Positions 1-5,858 are shown, numbered from the stretch's first letter. The stretch: 6,053 bases of DNA from VFKE01 sp043758025 (GCA_043758025.1 JAYVOH010000070.1:1-6053); one strand, 5' to 3'. Notes: generated by a model not told the origin, from the letters alone. Numbers and translations are program-made.

Positions 1-241
1 CATGGGCAGCACCGAGCTGGCCGCCAACCTCTTCCGCGCCACCCAGGCCGAAGACAAACTCCGCCGCGAGAAGATCACGGGCAAAGACAAGGCCAACCGG
101 GCCCATCGCGAAGTCGGAGCCAAAGTGCGCCAGACCATCAAAGAACTCGGTGGCACCATGCCCGAGGAACTGCCCACCGTGGCGAGCATCAAGAAGCTGG
201 AATCCAAAGCGCGGAAGGCGCTCAAGAAACCCAAATCATGA
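1..241 (+). CDS. dinD: DinD-like DNA-damage-inducible protein, C-terminal part (5' end outside window)
   Basis: The reading frame is open from the window edge to a TGA at 239-241. Its 79 visible residues match what I recall of the DinD C-terminus: an ELAANLFRATQ stretch, then a basic segment with TGKDKAN, then VGAKVRQTIKELGG followed by TMPEELPT and a Lys-rich tail. The Met at base 2 lies inside the conserved block, so it is not the start; the usual BRO-N domain of the family (about 270-280 residues in total) must lie upstream of the window. In E. coli, DinD is SOS-induced and modulates RecA filaments. In other bacteria, dinD-like genes often sit inside restriction-modification loci, which fits the next gene here. 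The stop overlaps the ATG of that gene (ATGA at 238-241), so the two were probably co-translated. No regulatory site for this gene is visible. The family call is fairly secure; the function in this organism is inferred. Confidence 0.85.
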   Translation, partial: MGSTELAANLFRATQAEDKLRREKITGKDKANRAHREVGAKVRQTIKELGGTMPEELPTVASIKKLESKARKALKKPKS

Positions 242-303
242 GCGAGCTACTCACCCCGTTTGCCAAAGCCGAGGCCGGAGCCAGCCCCGGAGCCGACGCC
301 TTC

Positions 304-360
304 CTCGAAGACCTCATCGACGCCTGCGTGATGGAGTGCTACTTCCGCGAGCCCATGGCG
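304..360 (+). repeat. 57-bp direct repeat, copy 1 (inside the restriction-tail gene)
   Basis: This segment matches 2341-2397 at 51 of 57 positions with no gaps; the first 24 bases are identical. Here it encodes LEDLIDACVMECYFREPMA in an open frame. Similarity stops abruptly on both sides. With copy 2 it brackets the OLD-family gene. Confidence 0.85.
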
Positions 361-549
361 GAGCGCGACCTGCTCTTCCACGACAGCGTGGCACCCCACC
401 TCGCCGCCTACGCCCCCGAGGCCAGCGCCGCCCAGCAGCGCGACTTCCTCATCCACCTCCCCAGACGCTGAACGTCCCCAGCCACCCCATCCGCAACCGC
501 CTCCTCCGCCTCACCGCCGACAGCCCCGACCTCCTCGCCATCATCAAAC

Positions 550-556
550 AGGAAGG
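550..556 (+). promoter_or_regulatory. Strong ribosome binding site (AGGAAGG) ahead of ATG 563
   Basis: AGGAAGG ends 6 nt before the ATG at 563, an ideal Shine-Dalgarno spacing. It lies in the last codons of the restriction-tail gene. It is 38 nt from the OLD gene's ATG at 595, too far to serve that start directly, so it points to the mini-ORF at 563-598. It could also be chance, since it is made from the coding sequence QEGKV. Confidence 0.4.
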
Positions 557-562
557 TAAGGT

Positions 563-598
563 ATGAGACAAGCACACACTGAAAGCACACGATTATGA
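563..598 (+). CDS. Possible 11-codon bridging mini-ORF (leader/coupling peptide)
   Basis: ATG at 563 opens an 11-residue frame, MRQAHTESTRL, ending in TGA at 596-598. Its start overlaps the stop of the upstream gene (ATGA at 563-566) and its stop overlaps the start of the OLD gene (ATGA at 595-598). It has the best ribosome binding site in this area (AGGAAGG at 550-556), whereas the OLD start has only a weak GAAAG at 581-585. The arrangement would carry ribosomes from the restriction-tail gene to the OLD gene by two successive couplings. An AGCACAC heptamer occurs twice in it (571-577 and 584-590). The peptide has no recognisable homology and may have no function beyond coupling, or may be a coincidence. 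Confidence 0.3.
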   Translation: MRQAHTESTRL

Positions 599-2292
599 TT
601 ACCAAAATCACGACCCAATACTTCAAGCGATTTGCAACGCAGGAGTTTCCACTTGAGCCACTCACCTTGCTGGCAGGCCCGAACAACAGCGGAAAATCAA
701 CCTTGTTGCAAGCTGCCATGGTTTGGAATCTGGGCATGCAGAAGTGGTGGGAAAAGAAAGGTCCCGGAAGTGGATCAAAGGCCAAGGACCGGCCCGGTGC
801 GCCCATCACCCGGCAGGAATTCACGGCGTTACCGTTGCCGTCCATGGATCAGCTTTGGACAGATACCCATACCTCTCTCCGTAAAGATGAAGGCAAGCAG
901 GGTGCGCCCCGCCCCTTGGTCATCACGTTGCATGGGATGAGCAAAAACGGGAGCGAATGGAAGGTAGGCTTTGAATTTCGCTACAGCGGTCCCGAGCAAA
1001 TTCATGCGAAACCAGTGGCAGCGGATCTGCCGCACATCGACCAGGCACATGAGGAAATCAGCGTGATCTATGTTCCACCGTTTTCGGGAATTGGCGTCAA
1101 TGAGACAAGGCACGACCGCCCCTATCAAGACATGCTGGTCGGCCAAGGCAAAGCGGGTGACATCCTCCGCAATCTGCTGCTCGAAGTGGCTGAAGCTGGT
1201 GAGGGGAAAGATTGGCAAAGGCTTGTAGGAATCGTCTCGGAGGTCTTTGGCTACCGCTTGCTCAAGCCAGTGTATGCGGGAGTGCCCTACATCACCTGCC
1301 AATATCTGAAAGGCATACCGACGGGCAACGGCTTTGGAGGCCTCGCTCCCTTGGATGTCTCCACGACGGGCAGCGGGTTTCATCAGGTGCTGCTCATTCT
1401 AGCGTTCATGTATGCACGGCCCTCCAGTTTGATTCTGCTGGATGAACCCGACGCCCACCTGCACGTGCTTCTCCAAAAGCAGCTCTACGACATCCTCCGC
1501 CGCTTGTGCCATGAGCGAAAGGGACAGTTGCTCATCGCCACCCACTCCGAGGTGTTGATCGACAATACCAGCCCCGAGCAGATTGTTTCATTTTATCGCG
1601 AGCCACACCCCTTGGCGTCGGATAGCGATCGTGATCAGGTTCGGGAGGCTCTGAAACGCGTCACTTCCCTGGAATTGCTCCTCGCGGAGGACGCAAAAGG
1701 CATTCTTTATCTGGAGGGCACTACGGACTTCGATCTGCTCAAGGCGTGGGCAACCGTTCTGGAGCATCCGTTGGAGCAATGGTTCAGCCGCTTGCCATTC
1801 TGGCACAATAACCAAGGCCGCAGCCCGAAAGAAGCTCGTGCGCACTTCTTCGCGCTCAAGGCCATCCAGCCCAATCTGAAGGCCGCGCTCTTGCTCGACG
1901 GTGACAACAGGAGTTTACCTGACCGCGAGATCACGGCTGACGGGCTGACCATTCTGCGATGGGAACGCTACGAGGCGGAAAGCTACCTCCTGCATCCCGC
2001 AAGTCTGGAGCGGTTCTTGAATGCAGAGAAAGGGCCCCTTTTCGCCACACCAGCGATGGATTACATGCGAGAACAACTGCCGCCAGCGTTTTTCCATTCA
2101 CCACTCAAGGCCAGTGCGTTCCTTCGCGCGGAACCAGCGAGCAAAACCCTGTTGCCGGACTTGCTTGCCAAAGCCGATGTCGCCATTTCGAAAAGTGATT
2201 ATTTCCTGCTGGCCCGACAGATGAAGCGTGAGGAAGTCCCGCCTGAGGTCGAGGAAAAGCTGAATGCCATTCACCATTTGGTGTGCTCATGA
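595..2292 (+). CDS. OLD-family protein: AAA/ABC-type ATPase with C-terminal TOPRIM nuclease domain
   Basis: A 565-residue protein that looks intact. The N-terminus MITKITTQYFKRF is the usual first strand of this family, and the frame cannot extend upstream because of a TGA at 577-579. Walker A is GPNNSGKST (28-36), the signature-like loop is STTGSGFHQ (256-264), Walker B is LILLDEPDAHLH (279-290) and the H-loop is ATHSE (315-319). A TOPRIM domain follows: LYLEG with E374, and LLDGDN with D435 and D437; a WERYEAESYLLHP block (456-468) is typical of this group. About 100 helical C-terminal residues end the protein. OLD proteins are ATP-driven DNA nucleases; relatives such as P2 Old, GajA and AriA act in phage defence. 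No UvrD-like helicase gene (as in Gabija) or other recognisable partner follows it. The gene may be coupled to the mini-ORF upstream. Its first part appears less GC-rich than the genes just upstream, consistent with separate acquisition. A defence role is inferred from family and neighbours. Confidence 0.9.
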   Translation: MITKITTQYFKRFATQEFPLEPLTLLAGPNNSGKSTLLQAAMVWNLGMQKWWEKKGPGSGSKAKDRPGAPITRQEFTALPLPSMDQLWTDTHTSLRKDEGKQGAPRPLVITLHGMSKNGSEWKVGFEFRYSGPEQIHAKPVAADLPHIDQAHEEISVIYVPPFSGIGVNETRHDRPYQDMLVGQGKAGDILRNLLLEVAEAGEGKDWQRLVGIVSEVFGYRLLKPVYAGVPYITCQYLKGIPTGNGFGGLAPLDVSTTGSGFHQVLLILAFMYARPSSLILLDEPDAHLHVLLQKQLYDILRRLCHERKGQLLIATHSEVLIDNTSPEQIVSFYREPHPLASDSDRDQVREALKRVTSLELLLAEDAKGILYLEGTTDFDLLKAWATVLEHPLEQWFSRLPFWHNNQGRSPKEARAHFFALKAIQPNLKAALLLDGDNRSLPDREITADGLTILRWERYEAESYLLHPASLERFLNAEKGPLFATPAMDYMREQLPPAFFHSPLKASAFLRAEPASKTLLPDLLAKADVAISKSDYFLLARQMKREEVPPEVEEKLNAIHHLVCS

Positions 2293-2340
2293 CAAATTTA
2301 CGAGACGCCCCCCGAGATGAGAACCCGCACCGCCTCGCCC

Positions 2341-2397
2341 CTCGAAGACCTCATCGACGCCTGCTTGATGGAATGCTAATTCAGCGAGCGCATGGCA
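2341..2397 (+). repeat. 57-bp direct repeat, copy 2 (degenerate restriction-tail remnant)
   Basis: Ungapped match to 304-360 at 51/57 positions. Read in the same frame as copy 1 it gives LEDLIDACLMEC, then a TAA at 2377-2379 where copy 1 has TAC (Tyr), then FSERMA. It begins 48 nt after the OLD gene's stop and in that gene's frame. It has no start and is not a gene, only a broken piece of a restriction-tail-like coding sequence, from the same or a related gene. Confidence 0.8.
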
Positions 2398-2587
2398 GCA
2401 ATTCCTTACCGCCATCCAGCGGGCCATCGACTCTTGCAAGACCACGGGTTACGAAACTTCAAACCATTTTCGTTGCGACGCGGAAGTGGCCACTCGGCGA
2501 CTACGTGAATCATCGCCATTTACAGGCTGCGATCGTGAAGGCCTGCACCGCCTGCCTCATCCAGGGGACAACGAGTGTGGAGCCATT
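2393..2587 (+). pseudogene. Probable decayed gene fragment, family uncertain
   Basis: Directly after repeat copy 2, the frame starting at 2393 reads WQQFLTAIQRAIDSCKTTGY and later EVATRRLRESS and EGLHRL. There is no start codon and no end matching a family. The order 'A-I-R-A-I-C-GY', 'A-TRRL', 'GL-RL' resembles a small helical domain seen in many uncharacterised bacterial proteins, from memory only. The middle part (around 2456-2480) does not fit, so one or more frameshifts are likely. The frame runs on to 2632, overlapping the end of the convergent alcohol dehydrogenase gene, but nothing after about 2585 looks like this domain. It may be noise. The whole stretch 2293-2588 holds no intact gene and no clear terminator for the genes converging on it. 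Confidence 0.25.
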
Positions 2588-2588
2588 T

Positions 2589-3707
2589 CTACATCGCCGT
2601 CTCATAGAGCCTTACGAAATCTGCTTCGGTGACATCGCGCGGATTAAACTTGGCCGTCCATTGTGATGCGGCTTCATGTGCCAGCAGAGGAATTTTTCCG
2701 CGCTCTACGCCACAGGCGGCGAGCGTTGACGGCAGTCCTGCCTCGATGACCAGGCTGGTGATGCGCGCGGCGAGATCGCCATTGAAGAGATTGCGATACT
2801 CCAGCGCGGCTTCTACAAGCGCGGCATTAAAATGAATCACATGCGGCAGCATAAGGCCGACGGCGTGACCGTGGACGATGTGATAATTCGCCGTGAGCGG
2901 ATTCGCGCAGGAGTGCGCCGCGCCGAGCATGGAGTTTTCAATCGCCGTTCCGGCAAAGGCAGCACCCAGCAGCATGAACCCGCGCGCCTCTATGTCGCCC
3001 GGGTTGCGCAGCACGCGCTCGAAACCCTCGATCAAAAGACGGAACGCCTCGCGGGAATACATCAGGGAGACGGCATTGCGTTTCTTTGTCACCGCCGTCT
3101 CAATGGCGTGTGCGATGGCATCAATGCCGGTGAGCACGGTCACGAGGCGCGGCATGGAAACGGTCAGTTCTGGATCAAGCAACGCGATTCGCGGCGCGCA
3201 CTTGGGATCGCCGCAGGCCATCTTCACATGTGTCACTTCATCGGAGATGAGCGCGAAACTCTGGCACTCGCTTCCAGTTCCGGCGGTGGTGGGAATCGCG
3301 ATGAGCGGCAGCATCGGTTTCGTGGCCTTGCTCACGCCCCAGTAATCCTGTATCCGCCCGCCATTGGTCAGAATAAAATTGCAGCCCTTCGCGGTGTCCA
3401 TGCTGCTGCCGCCGCCGATCCCGATGATGAGGTCGGCTCCAAAGTCACGCGCCGCCGCTACACAGTCATCTACATGCCGTGTGGTCGGATTTTCATGCAC
3501 ACGATCAAACAATGCGGTCTGCAATCCTGCAGCTGCAAGCGAATCAATAGCCCGCGCGGCATGCCCTGCCTGAGTGATGCCCGAATCCGTGACGACCAGC
3601 GCCTTGGAGCCATGTTCGCGCGCAAGTTCACCAAGCCGCGTGAGCGATCCATTGCCGAAAACGACGCGCGTGCGCGGGATGTGATCGAACGTTGCGAGCG
3701 GAGTCAT
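2589..3707 (-). CDS. Iron-containing (group III) alcohol dehydrogenase
   Basis: 372 residues, the normal family length. The start ATG (3707-3705) gives MTPLATFDHIPRTRVVFGNG, the typical opening; the frame is open 52 codons further but that part is Ser-rich and overlaps the aldehyde dehydrogenase gene in another frame, so it is not used. The dinucleotide-binding loop is GIGGGSSMDTAKG (96-108) and the conserved IPTTAGTGSE is at 139-147. The four expected metal ligands are present: D196 and H200 (TGIDAIAH), H265 (GAAHSC) and H279 (HIVHGH), with the usual 14-residue gap between the last two. Such enzymes interconvert a primary alcohol and an aldehyde with NAD(P)H in the cytoplasm, usually with Fe2+. 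The gene lies 4 nt after the aldehyde dehydrogenase stop (TGA-CAAC-ATG), so the two form one operon. The substrate is unknown. The stop is TAG at 2591-2589. Confidence 0.95.
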   Translation of the reverse strand: MTPLATFDHIPRTRVVFGNGSLTRLGELAREHGSKALVVTDSGITQAGHAARAIDSLAAAGLQTALFDRVHENPTTRHVDDCVAAARDFGADLIIGIGGGSSMDTAKGCNFILTNGGRIQDYWGVSKATKPMLPLIAIPTTAGTGSECQSFALISDEVTHVKMACGDPKCAPRIALLDPELTVSMPRLVTVLTGIDAIAHAIETAVTKKRNAVSLMYSREAFRLLIEGFERVLRNPGDIEARGFMLLGAAFAGTAIENSMLGAAHSCANPLTANYHIVHGHAVGLMLPHVIHFNAALVEAALEYRNLFNGDLAARITSLVIEAGLPSTLAACGVERGKIPLLAHEAASQWTAKFNPRDVTEADFVRLYETAM

Positions 3708-3711
3708 GTTG

Positions 3712-5145
3712 TCAGGCGACCTCGATGGAGCGGCGCTTGTAGAGGAACTCGAACATGTTGCCCTCGTGCGGCTGGTTCCATGAGATTTTCGTGGTGGGCA
3801 CAGGACCGATGTTGAGGCGCTCGATGAGCGGGCTGTCGAGCAGTTGCTCGATAAACTTCGCATCTTTTGTCAGCGCAGTGACGACCAACGAGAAGCCGAT
3901 CTGGTTGAGCATCTCCGACTGTGGCACTTCGACGACGCTGGCGTAGGGGCAGAGGTATTCTCGGTTGCTCAGCGTGTGCTTGAAGCTATCGCAGAGCACG
4001 ATGGTGGGGCGCATATAAATACCGCCTTCGAGTTCCGCTTTACGAGGGCCGTTGCGATATTTTGCTGTTACATCATCCGCGCCGGATTCCTTGAGGCCGG
4101 CTTCGATCGCTTCATCGATGAACTCGGCCATTTTCGGGTTCGCAAAGCCGGAAAGCTTCGCGTTATCATCTTCGCGCGGCAATGGCTGAACGGGACCAAG
4201 CTTCTGCGCGAGAGCGTTGGCGATTTCTTTCCCATATTTGGGAACGACGACGGCGGACGCATTCACGCAAGAACGACCCCCATTGTCAGAGATGGAGGCG
4301 GCGATGAGGTCAATAAACTGCGGCCACTGCTCGACCTGATCCTCACCGATGATCACCTTGCTGAAGCCAGGGCCGTGACACTCGAACTTTGGATTGTCCT
4401 TGTATTGCGCGACGGTATTGGCATCGCCAAAGATCAGCGCGCGACCGCTGAGCTTGAGCACCTCGCCTGAGCCTTCGTGATCGGTTGGATAAAAGCCGAA
4501 TGCGCTTGTCGGAATGCCCGCGGCAATAAAGGCCTGAATCAGGCGGAAGGGCGTCCAAGGCTCCTCGCGCCCCGGTTTGATAACGACGGGTGTCTTCAAG
4601 GCAATCGCCGGAAGCCAGAGCGAGTTCACCGCGGGTGAGTTGCTCGGCATGACGAGACCGAGGCAGTTGGCCGTCGGATAATAACTCACGGGGCAGCCGG
4701 CTTGTTCGCCGAACCCGTCGTCGATGATACTGAGATCGAGTCCGCGCGTGAGGCCGTTGAGCACGGTGCGCATGTTGGCCAGCGCATCGTTGATCTTCGC
4801 CATATTACGTTTCACCATCACGTAGGGCAGGCCGCTGGTGCGCGAGAGCGTCTCCATGTATTGCTGCGGCGACTGCGTGTGGCCCTTGTCGCCGAGCGGC
4901 AGGATGCCGTTGAGAAAAATCTCACCGGTCTTTTTGCAGATTTCGATGAGCTGCTCGCAGGTGAATTTCTTCAGGTCTGCGCGTGCCTCGCCGATGCGCG
5001 CAAGATCGCGCCGCACGATGCCCGCGTTGACCTGGCTGACCTGAGCGAGGACTTCACCCGTGCGGTGATCTTTGACATCAACTTTGTCGAGACTTTCATA
5101 AGGCGCGCCTTTGCGGAGCGCGGGAAGATGAGGGATGGCGGACAT
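3712..5145 (-). CDS. Aldehyde dehydrogenase superfamily protein (possibly acylating)
   Basis: 477 residues, a normal length. Visible motifs: MPSNSPAVNSLWLPAIAL (166-183) containing N169 in the place of the usual substrate-stabilising Asn; VVIKPG (187-192) with cofactor Lys190; and NGGRSCVNAS (288-297) with catalytic Cys293. In place of the usual ELGGK block with its general-base Glu the protein has ECHGPGFSK (255-263); the G-P-G resembles the loop of CoA-acylating aldehyde dehydrogenases (EutE/PduP/AdhE), although the Cys region looks like an ordinary one. The product could therefore be an acid or an acyl-CoA. It is the first gene of a two-gene operon with the iron alcohol dehydrogenase, so the two probably share an aldehyde intermediate. 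No carboxysome-like targeting peptide is evident at either end. The start at 5145 has no Shine-Dalgarno sequence (CTTCCCC precedes the ATG) but is placed well by family length. The substrate is unknown. Confidence 0.92.
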   Translation of the reverse strand: MSAIPHLPALRKGAPYESLDKVDVKDHRTGEVLAQVSQVNAGIVRRDLARIGEARADLKKFTCEQLIEICKKTGEIFLNGILPLGDKGHTQSPQQYMETLSRTSGLPYVMVKRNMAKINDALANMRTVLNGLTRGLDLSIIDDGFGEQAGCPVSYYPTANCLGLVMPSNSPAVNSLWLPAIALKTPVVIKPGREEPWTPFRLIQAFIAAGIPTSAFGFYPTDHEGSGEVLKLSGRALIFGDANTVAQYKDNPKFECHGPGFSKVIIGEDQVEQWPQFIDLIAASISDNGGRSCVNASAVVVPKYGKEIANALAQKLGPVQPLPREDDNAKLSGFANPKMAEFIDEAIEAGLKESGADDVTAKYRNGPRKAELEGGIYMRPTIVLCDSFKHTLSNREYLCPYASVVEVPQSEMLNQIGFSLVVTALTKDAKFIEQLLDSPLIERLNIGPVPTTKISWNQPHEGNMFEFLYKRRSIEVA

Positions 5146-5173
5146 GGGGAAGGTTTTGGCAAGAAATAGAACG

Positions 5174-5185
5174 CTGATTTATCAG
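5174..5185. promoter_or_regulatory. Short palindrome CTGAT-TT-ATCAG near the operon's transcription start
   Basis: Perfect 5-bp inverted repeat with a 2-nt centre, beginning 2 nt downstream of the minus-strand TATAAT (5188-5193) and so covering the expected +1. That position suits a repressor operator for the dehydrogenase operon. Arms this short can arise by chance. Confidence 0.25.
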
Positions 5186-5187
5186 GA

Positions 5188-5217
5188 ATTATACGCTATT
5201 ACGCCGCATCATGACGA
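5188..5217 (-). promoter_or_regulatory. Candidate sigma70 promoter for the aldehyde/alcohol dehydrogenase operon
   Basis: On the minus strand a perfect TATAAT (5193-5188) is preceded, after 18 nt, by TCGTCA (5217-5212), four of six matches to TTGACA. The -10 lies 42 nt before the ATG, predicting a leader of about 35 nt. The surrounding segment is clearly more AT-rich than the genes. GCGTA occurs twice 8 nt apart (GCGTAATAGCGTATAAT, 5204-5188), the second copy touching the -10, which could be part of an operator. The interval to the divergent antitoxin is 128 nt, so both may be controlled from it. Confidence 0.5.
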
Positions 5218-5273
5218 GATCCGGCAGAATTATTTCGTGTTTTCATTCTCGAAAGCTGGTGCATCTTCCGCTC

Positions 5274-5474
5274 ATGTCAGCCGCAACCTTGAGTGTCCGC
5301 GTGGCAAAATTGGAAAAGTCTGTCGCCAGACTCGTCGATAAATTACCGCGACAGCCCACGCTAGGGGCCTGAAAATCCGTGATCGGTATGTTCGCAGGGG
5401 ATGACATGATGAAGCGCATCGATCAACATGGCGCTGCCATTCGCCGCGCTGAACGCCGCAAGATTCGCCGCTGA
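5274..5474 (+). pseudogene. VapB-like antitoxin with an in-frame TGA stop
   Basis: From ATG 5274 the frame reads MSAATLSVRVAKLEKSVARL, then VDKLPRQPTLGA, TGA (5370-5372), then KSVIGMFAGDDMMKRID, a basic tail ending ERRKIRR, and TGA at 5472-5474. Without the internal stop it would be a 66-residue protein. The 'G-W-K/R-S-x-I/V-GMF' block and the charged C-terminal tail are typical of antitoxins that precede PIN-domain toxins; the TGA falls on the usual Trp (TGG). The first half looks like a short amphipathic helix, the second half is the likely toxin-binding part. It overlaps the toxin start (TGATG, 5472-5476). Re-initiation at ATG 5388 or 5406 could still produce a C-terminal peptide. No ribosome binding site is seen at 5274; a GTG at 5259 is an in-frame alternative start. 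UGA is an ordinary stop for other genes in the window, so recoding is unlikely. Confidence 0.65.
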
Positions 5475-5842
5475 TGATCATCCTGGACACGGATCACTTC
5501 TCCGCGCTCAAATACGGTGCTGACGGGCCGGGAGCGCGCCTGCGCAGACGCATGGCGGGATCACGTGACCAGTTTTTCGCAGTGACCGTGATTACGCTGG
5601 AGGAGCAGATGCGCGGATGGCTTGCGGAAATTGTGCGTTTCTTCAACGCCTGGGAGATTGTGGCTTTCGACGATGCTGCGGCAGCACATAGCGCGGTCTT
5701 GCGAAAGTCCCGACTTCGCACGGGCACGATGGATCTGAAAATTGCGTCCATCGCGCTGGCTCAAGATGCGCTGCTGCTCACAGCCAACACCCAGGATTTC
5801 GCACGGGTGGCAGGTTTACGATTCGAGAACTGGCTCGACTGA
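5474..5842 (+). CDS. VapC-like PIN-domain toxin, apparently with an internal deletion
   Basis: 122 residues. PIN hallmarks: MIILDTDHFS with D5 and D7, TLEEQMRGWLAE with E43/E44 (41-52), GTMDLKIASIAL with D87 (84-95), and NTQDF with D108 (105-109), ending in GLRFENWLD. These acidic residues normally hold Mg2+ for RNA cleavage. Relatives I recall have about 130-150 residues, with a helical pair of roughly 15-25 residues between RGWLA-I and the FF---I--FD segment. Here AEIV (51-54) runs straight into RFFNAWEIVAFD (55-66), so that stretch seems lost in frame. This may weaken or abolish activity, which would explain survival beside a broken antitoxin. The start overlaps the antitoxin stop by one base, so translation depends on coupling; no ribosome binding site is visible. 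It is the downstream member of the TA pair. Confidence 0.8.
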   Translation: MIILDTDHFSALKYGADGPGARLRRRMAGSRDQFFAVTVITLEEQMRGWLAEIVRFFNAWEIVAFDDAAAAHSAVLRKSRLRTGTMDLKIASIALAQDALLLTANTQDFARVAGLRFENWLD

Positions 5843-5858
5843 CGCTCGCTGAATCCAC

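Larger units (their letters stand above)
238..566 (+). pseudogene. Restriction-modification enzyme C-terminal-tail-like small gene, frameshifted
   Basis: From the ATG at 238 the first frame gives 77 residues, including FLEDLIDACVMECYFRE and MAERDLLFHD, and stops at 469-471. Continuing in the frame one base earlier gives TLNVPSHPIRNRLLRL, then DSPDLLAIIKQEGKV and a stop at 564-566. The pattern 'LIDA-V-E-YF' followed by 'HPIRNRL' and a late hydrophobic-Ile motif resembles the C-terminal end of Eco57I/type IIG-like methylase-nuclease proteins; this is from memory and tentative. One extra C in the CCCC run at 459-462 would restore a single 109-residue product. No methylase motifs are present, so this is a tail fragment or a separate small partner protein. 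It overlaps the dinD-like gene by ATGA, suggesting an operon. The lesion could be a real mutation, slippage in the C tract, or a sequencing error. Part of the gene recurs at 2341-2397. Confidence 0.55.

Noticed and set aside
595..2292. Gabija (GajAB) or PARIS system
   Set aside because: The OLD-type domain order fits, but no UvrD-like helicase or DUF4435-type partner is within the window; calling a named system would go beyond the sequence.
2283..2666. 127-codon open frame on the plus strand after the OLD gene
   Set aside because: Its translation is an out-of-frame reading of the repeat copy (RRPHRRLLDGM is the shifted version of LEDLIDACLM) and it runs into the antisense dehydrogenase.
2832..3815. 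327-codon open frame on the plus strand
   Set aside because: It lies opposite the well-supported alcohol dehydrogenase gene, has an Arg/His-rich composition without motifs, and is explained by GC-biased codon positions of the real gene.
3708..3863. 52-codon N-terminal extension of the alcohol dehydrogenase
   Set aside because: Ser/Arg-rich and overlapping the 3' end of the aldehyde dehydrogenase; the family start pattern begins at 3707, 4 nt after the upstream stop.
3844..4470. 208-codon open frame on the plus strand
   Set aside because: Antisense to the aldehyde dehydrogenase; no domain, no start signal, composition of a shadow frame.
5370..5372. TGA read as Trp or selenocysteine in the antitoxin
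   Set aside because: TGA ends the OLD, aldehyde dehydrogenase and toxin genes here, and the expected residue is Trp, not Cys/Sec; no SECIS-like hairpin was evident, so a nonsense mutation is simpler.
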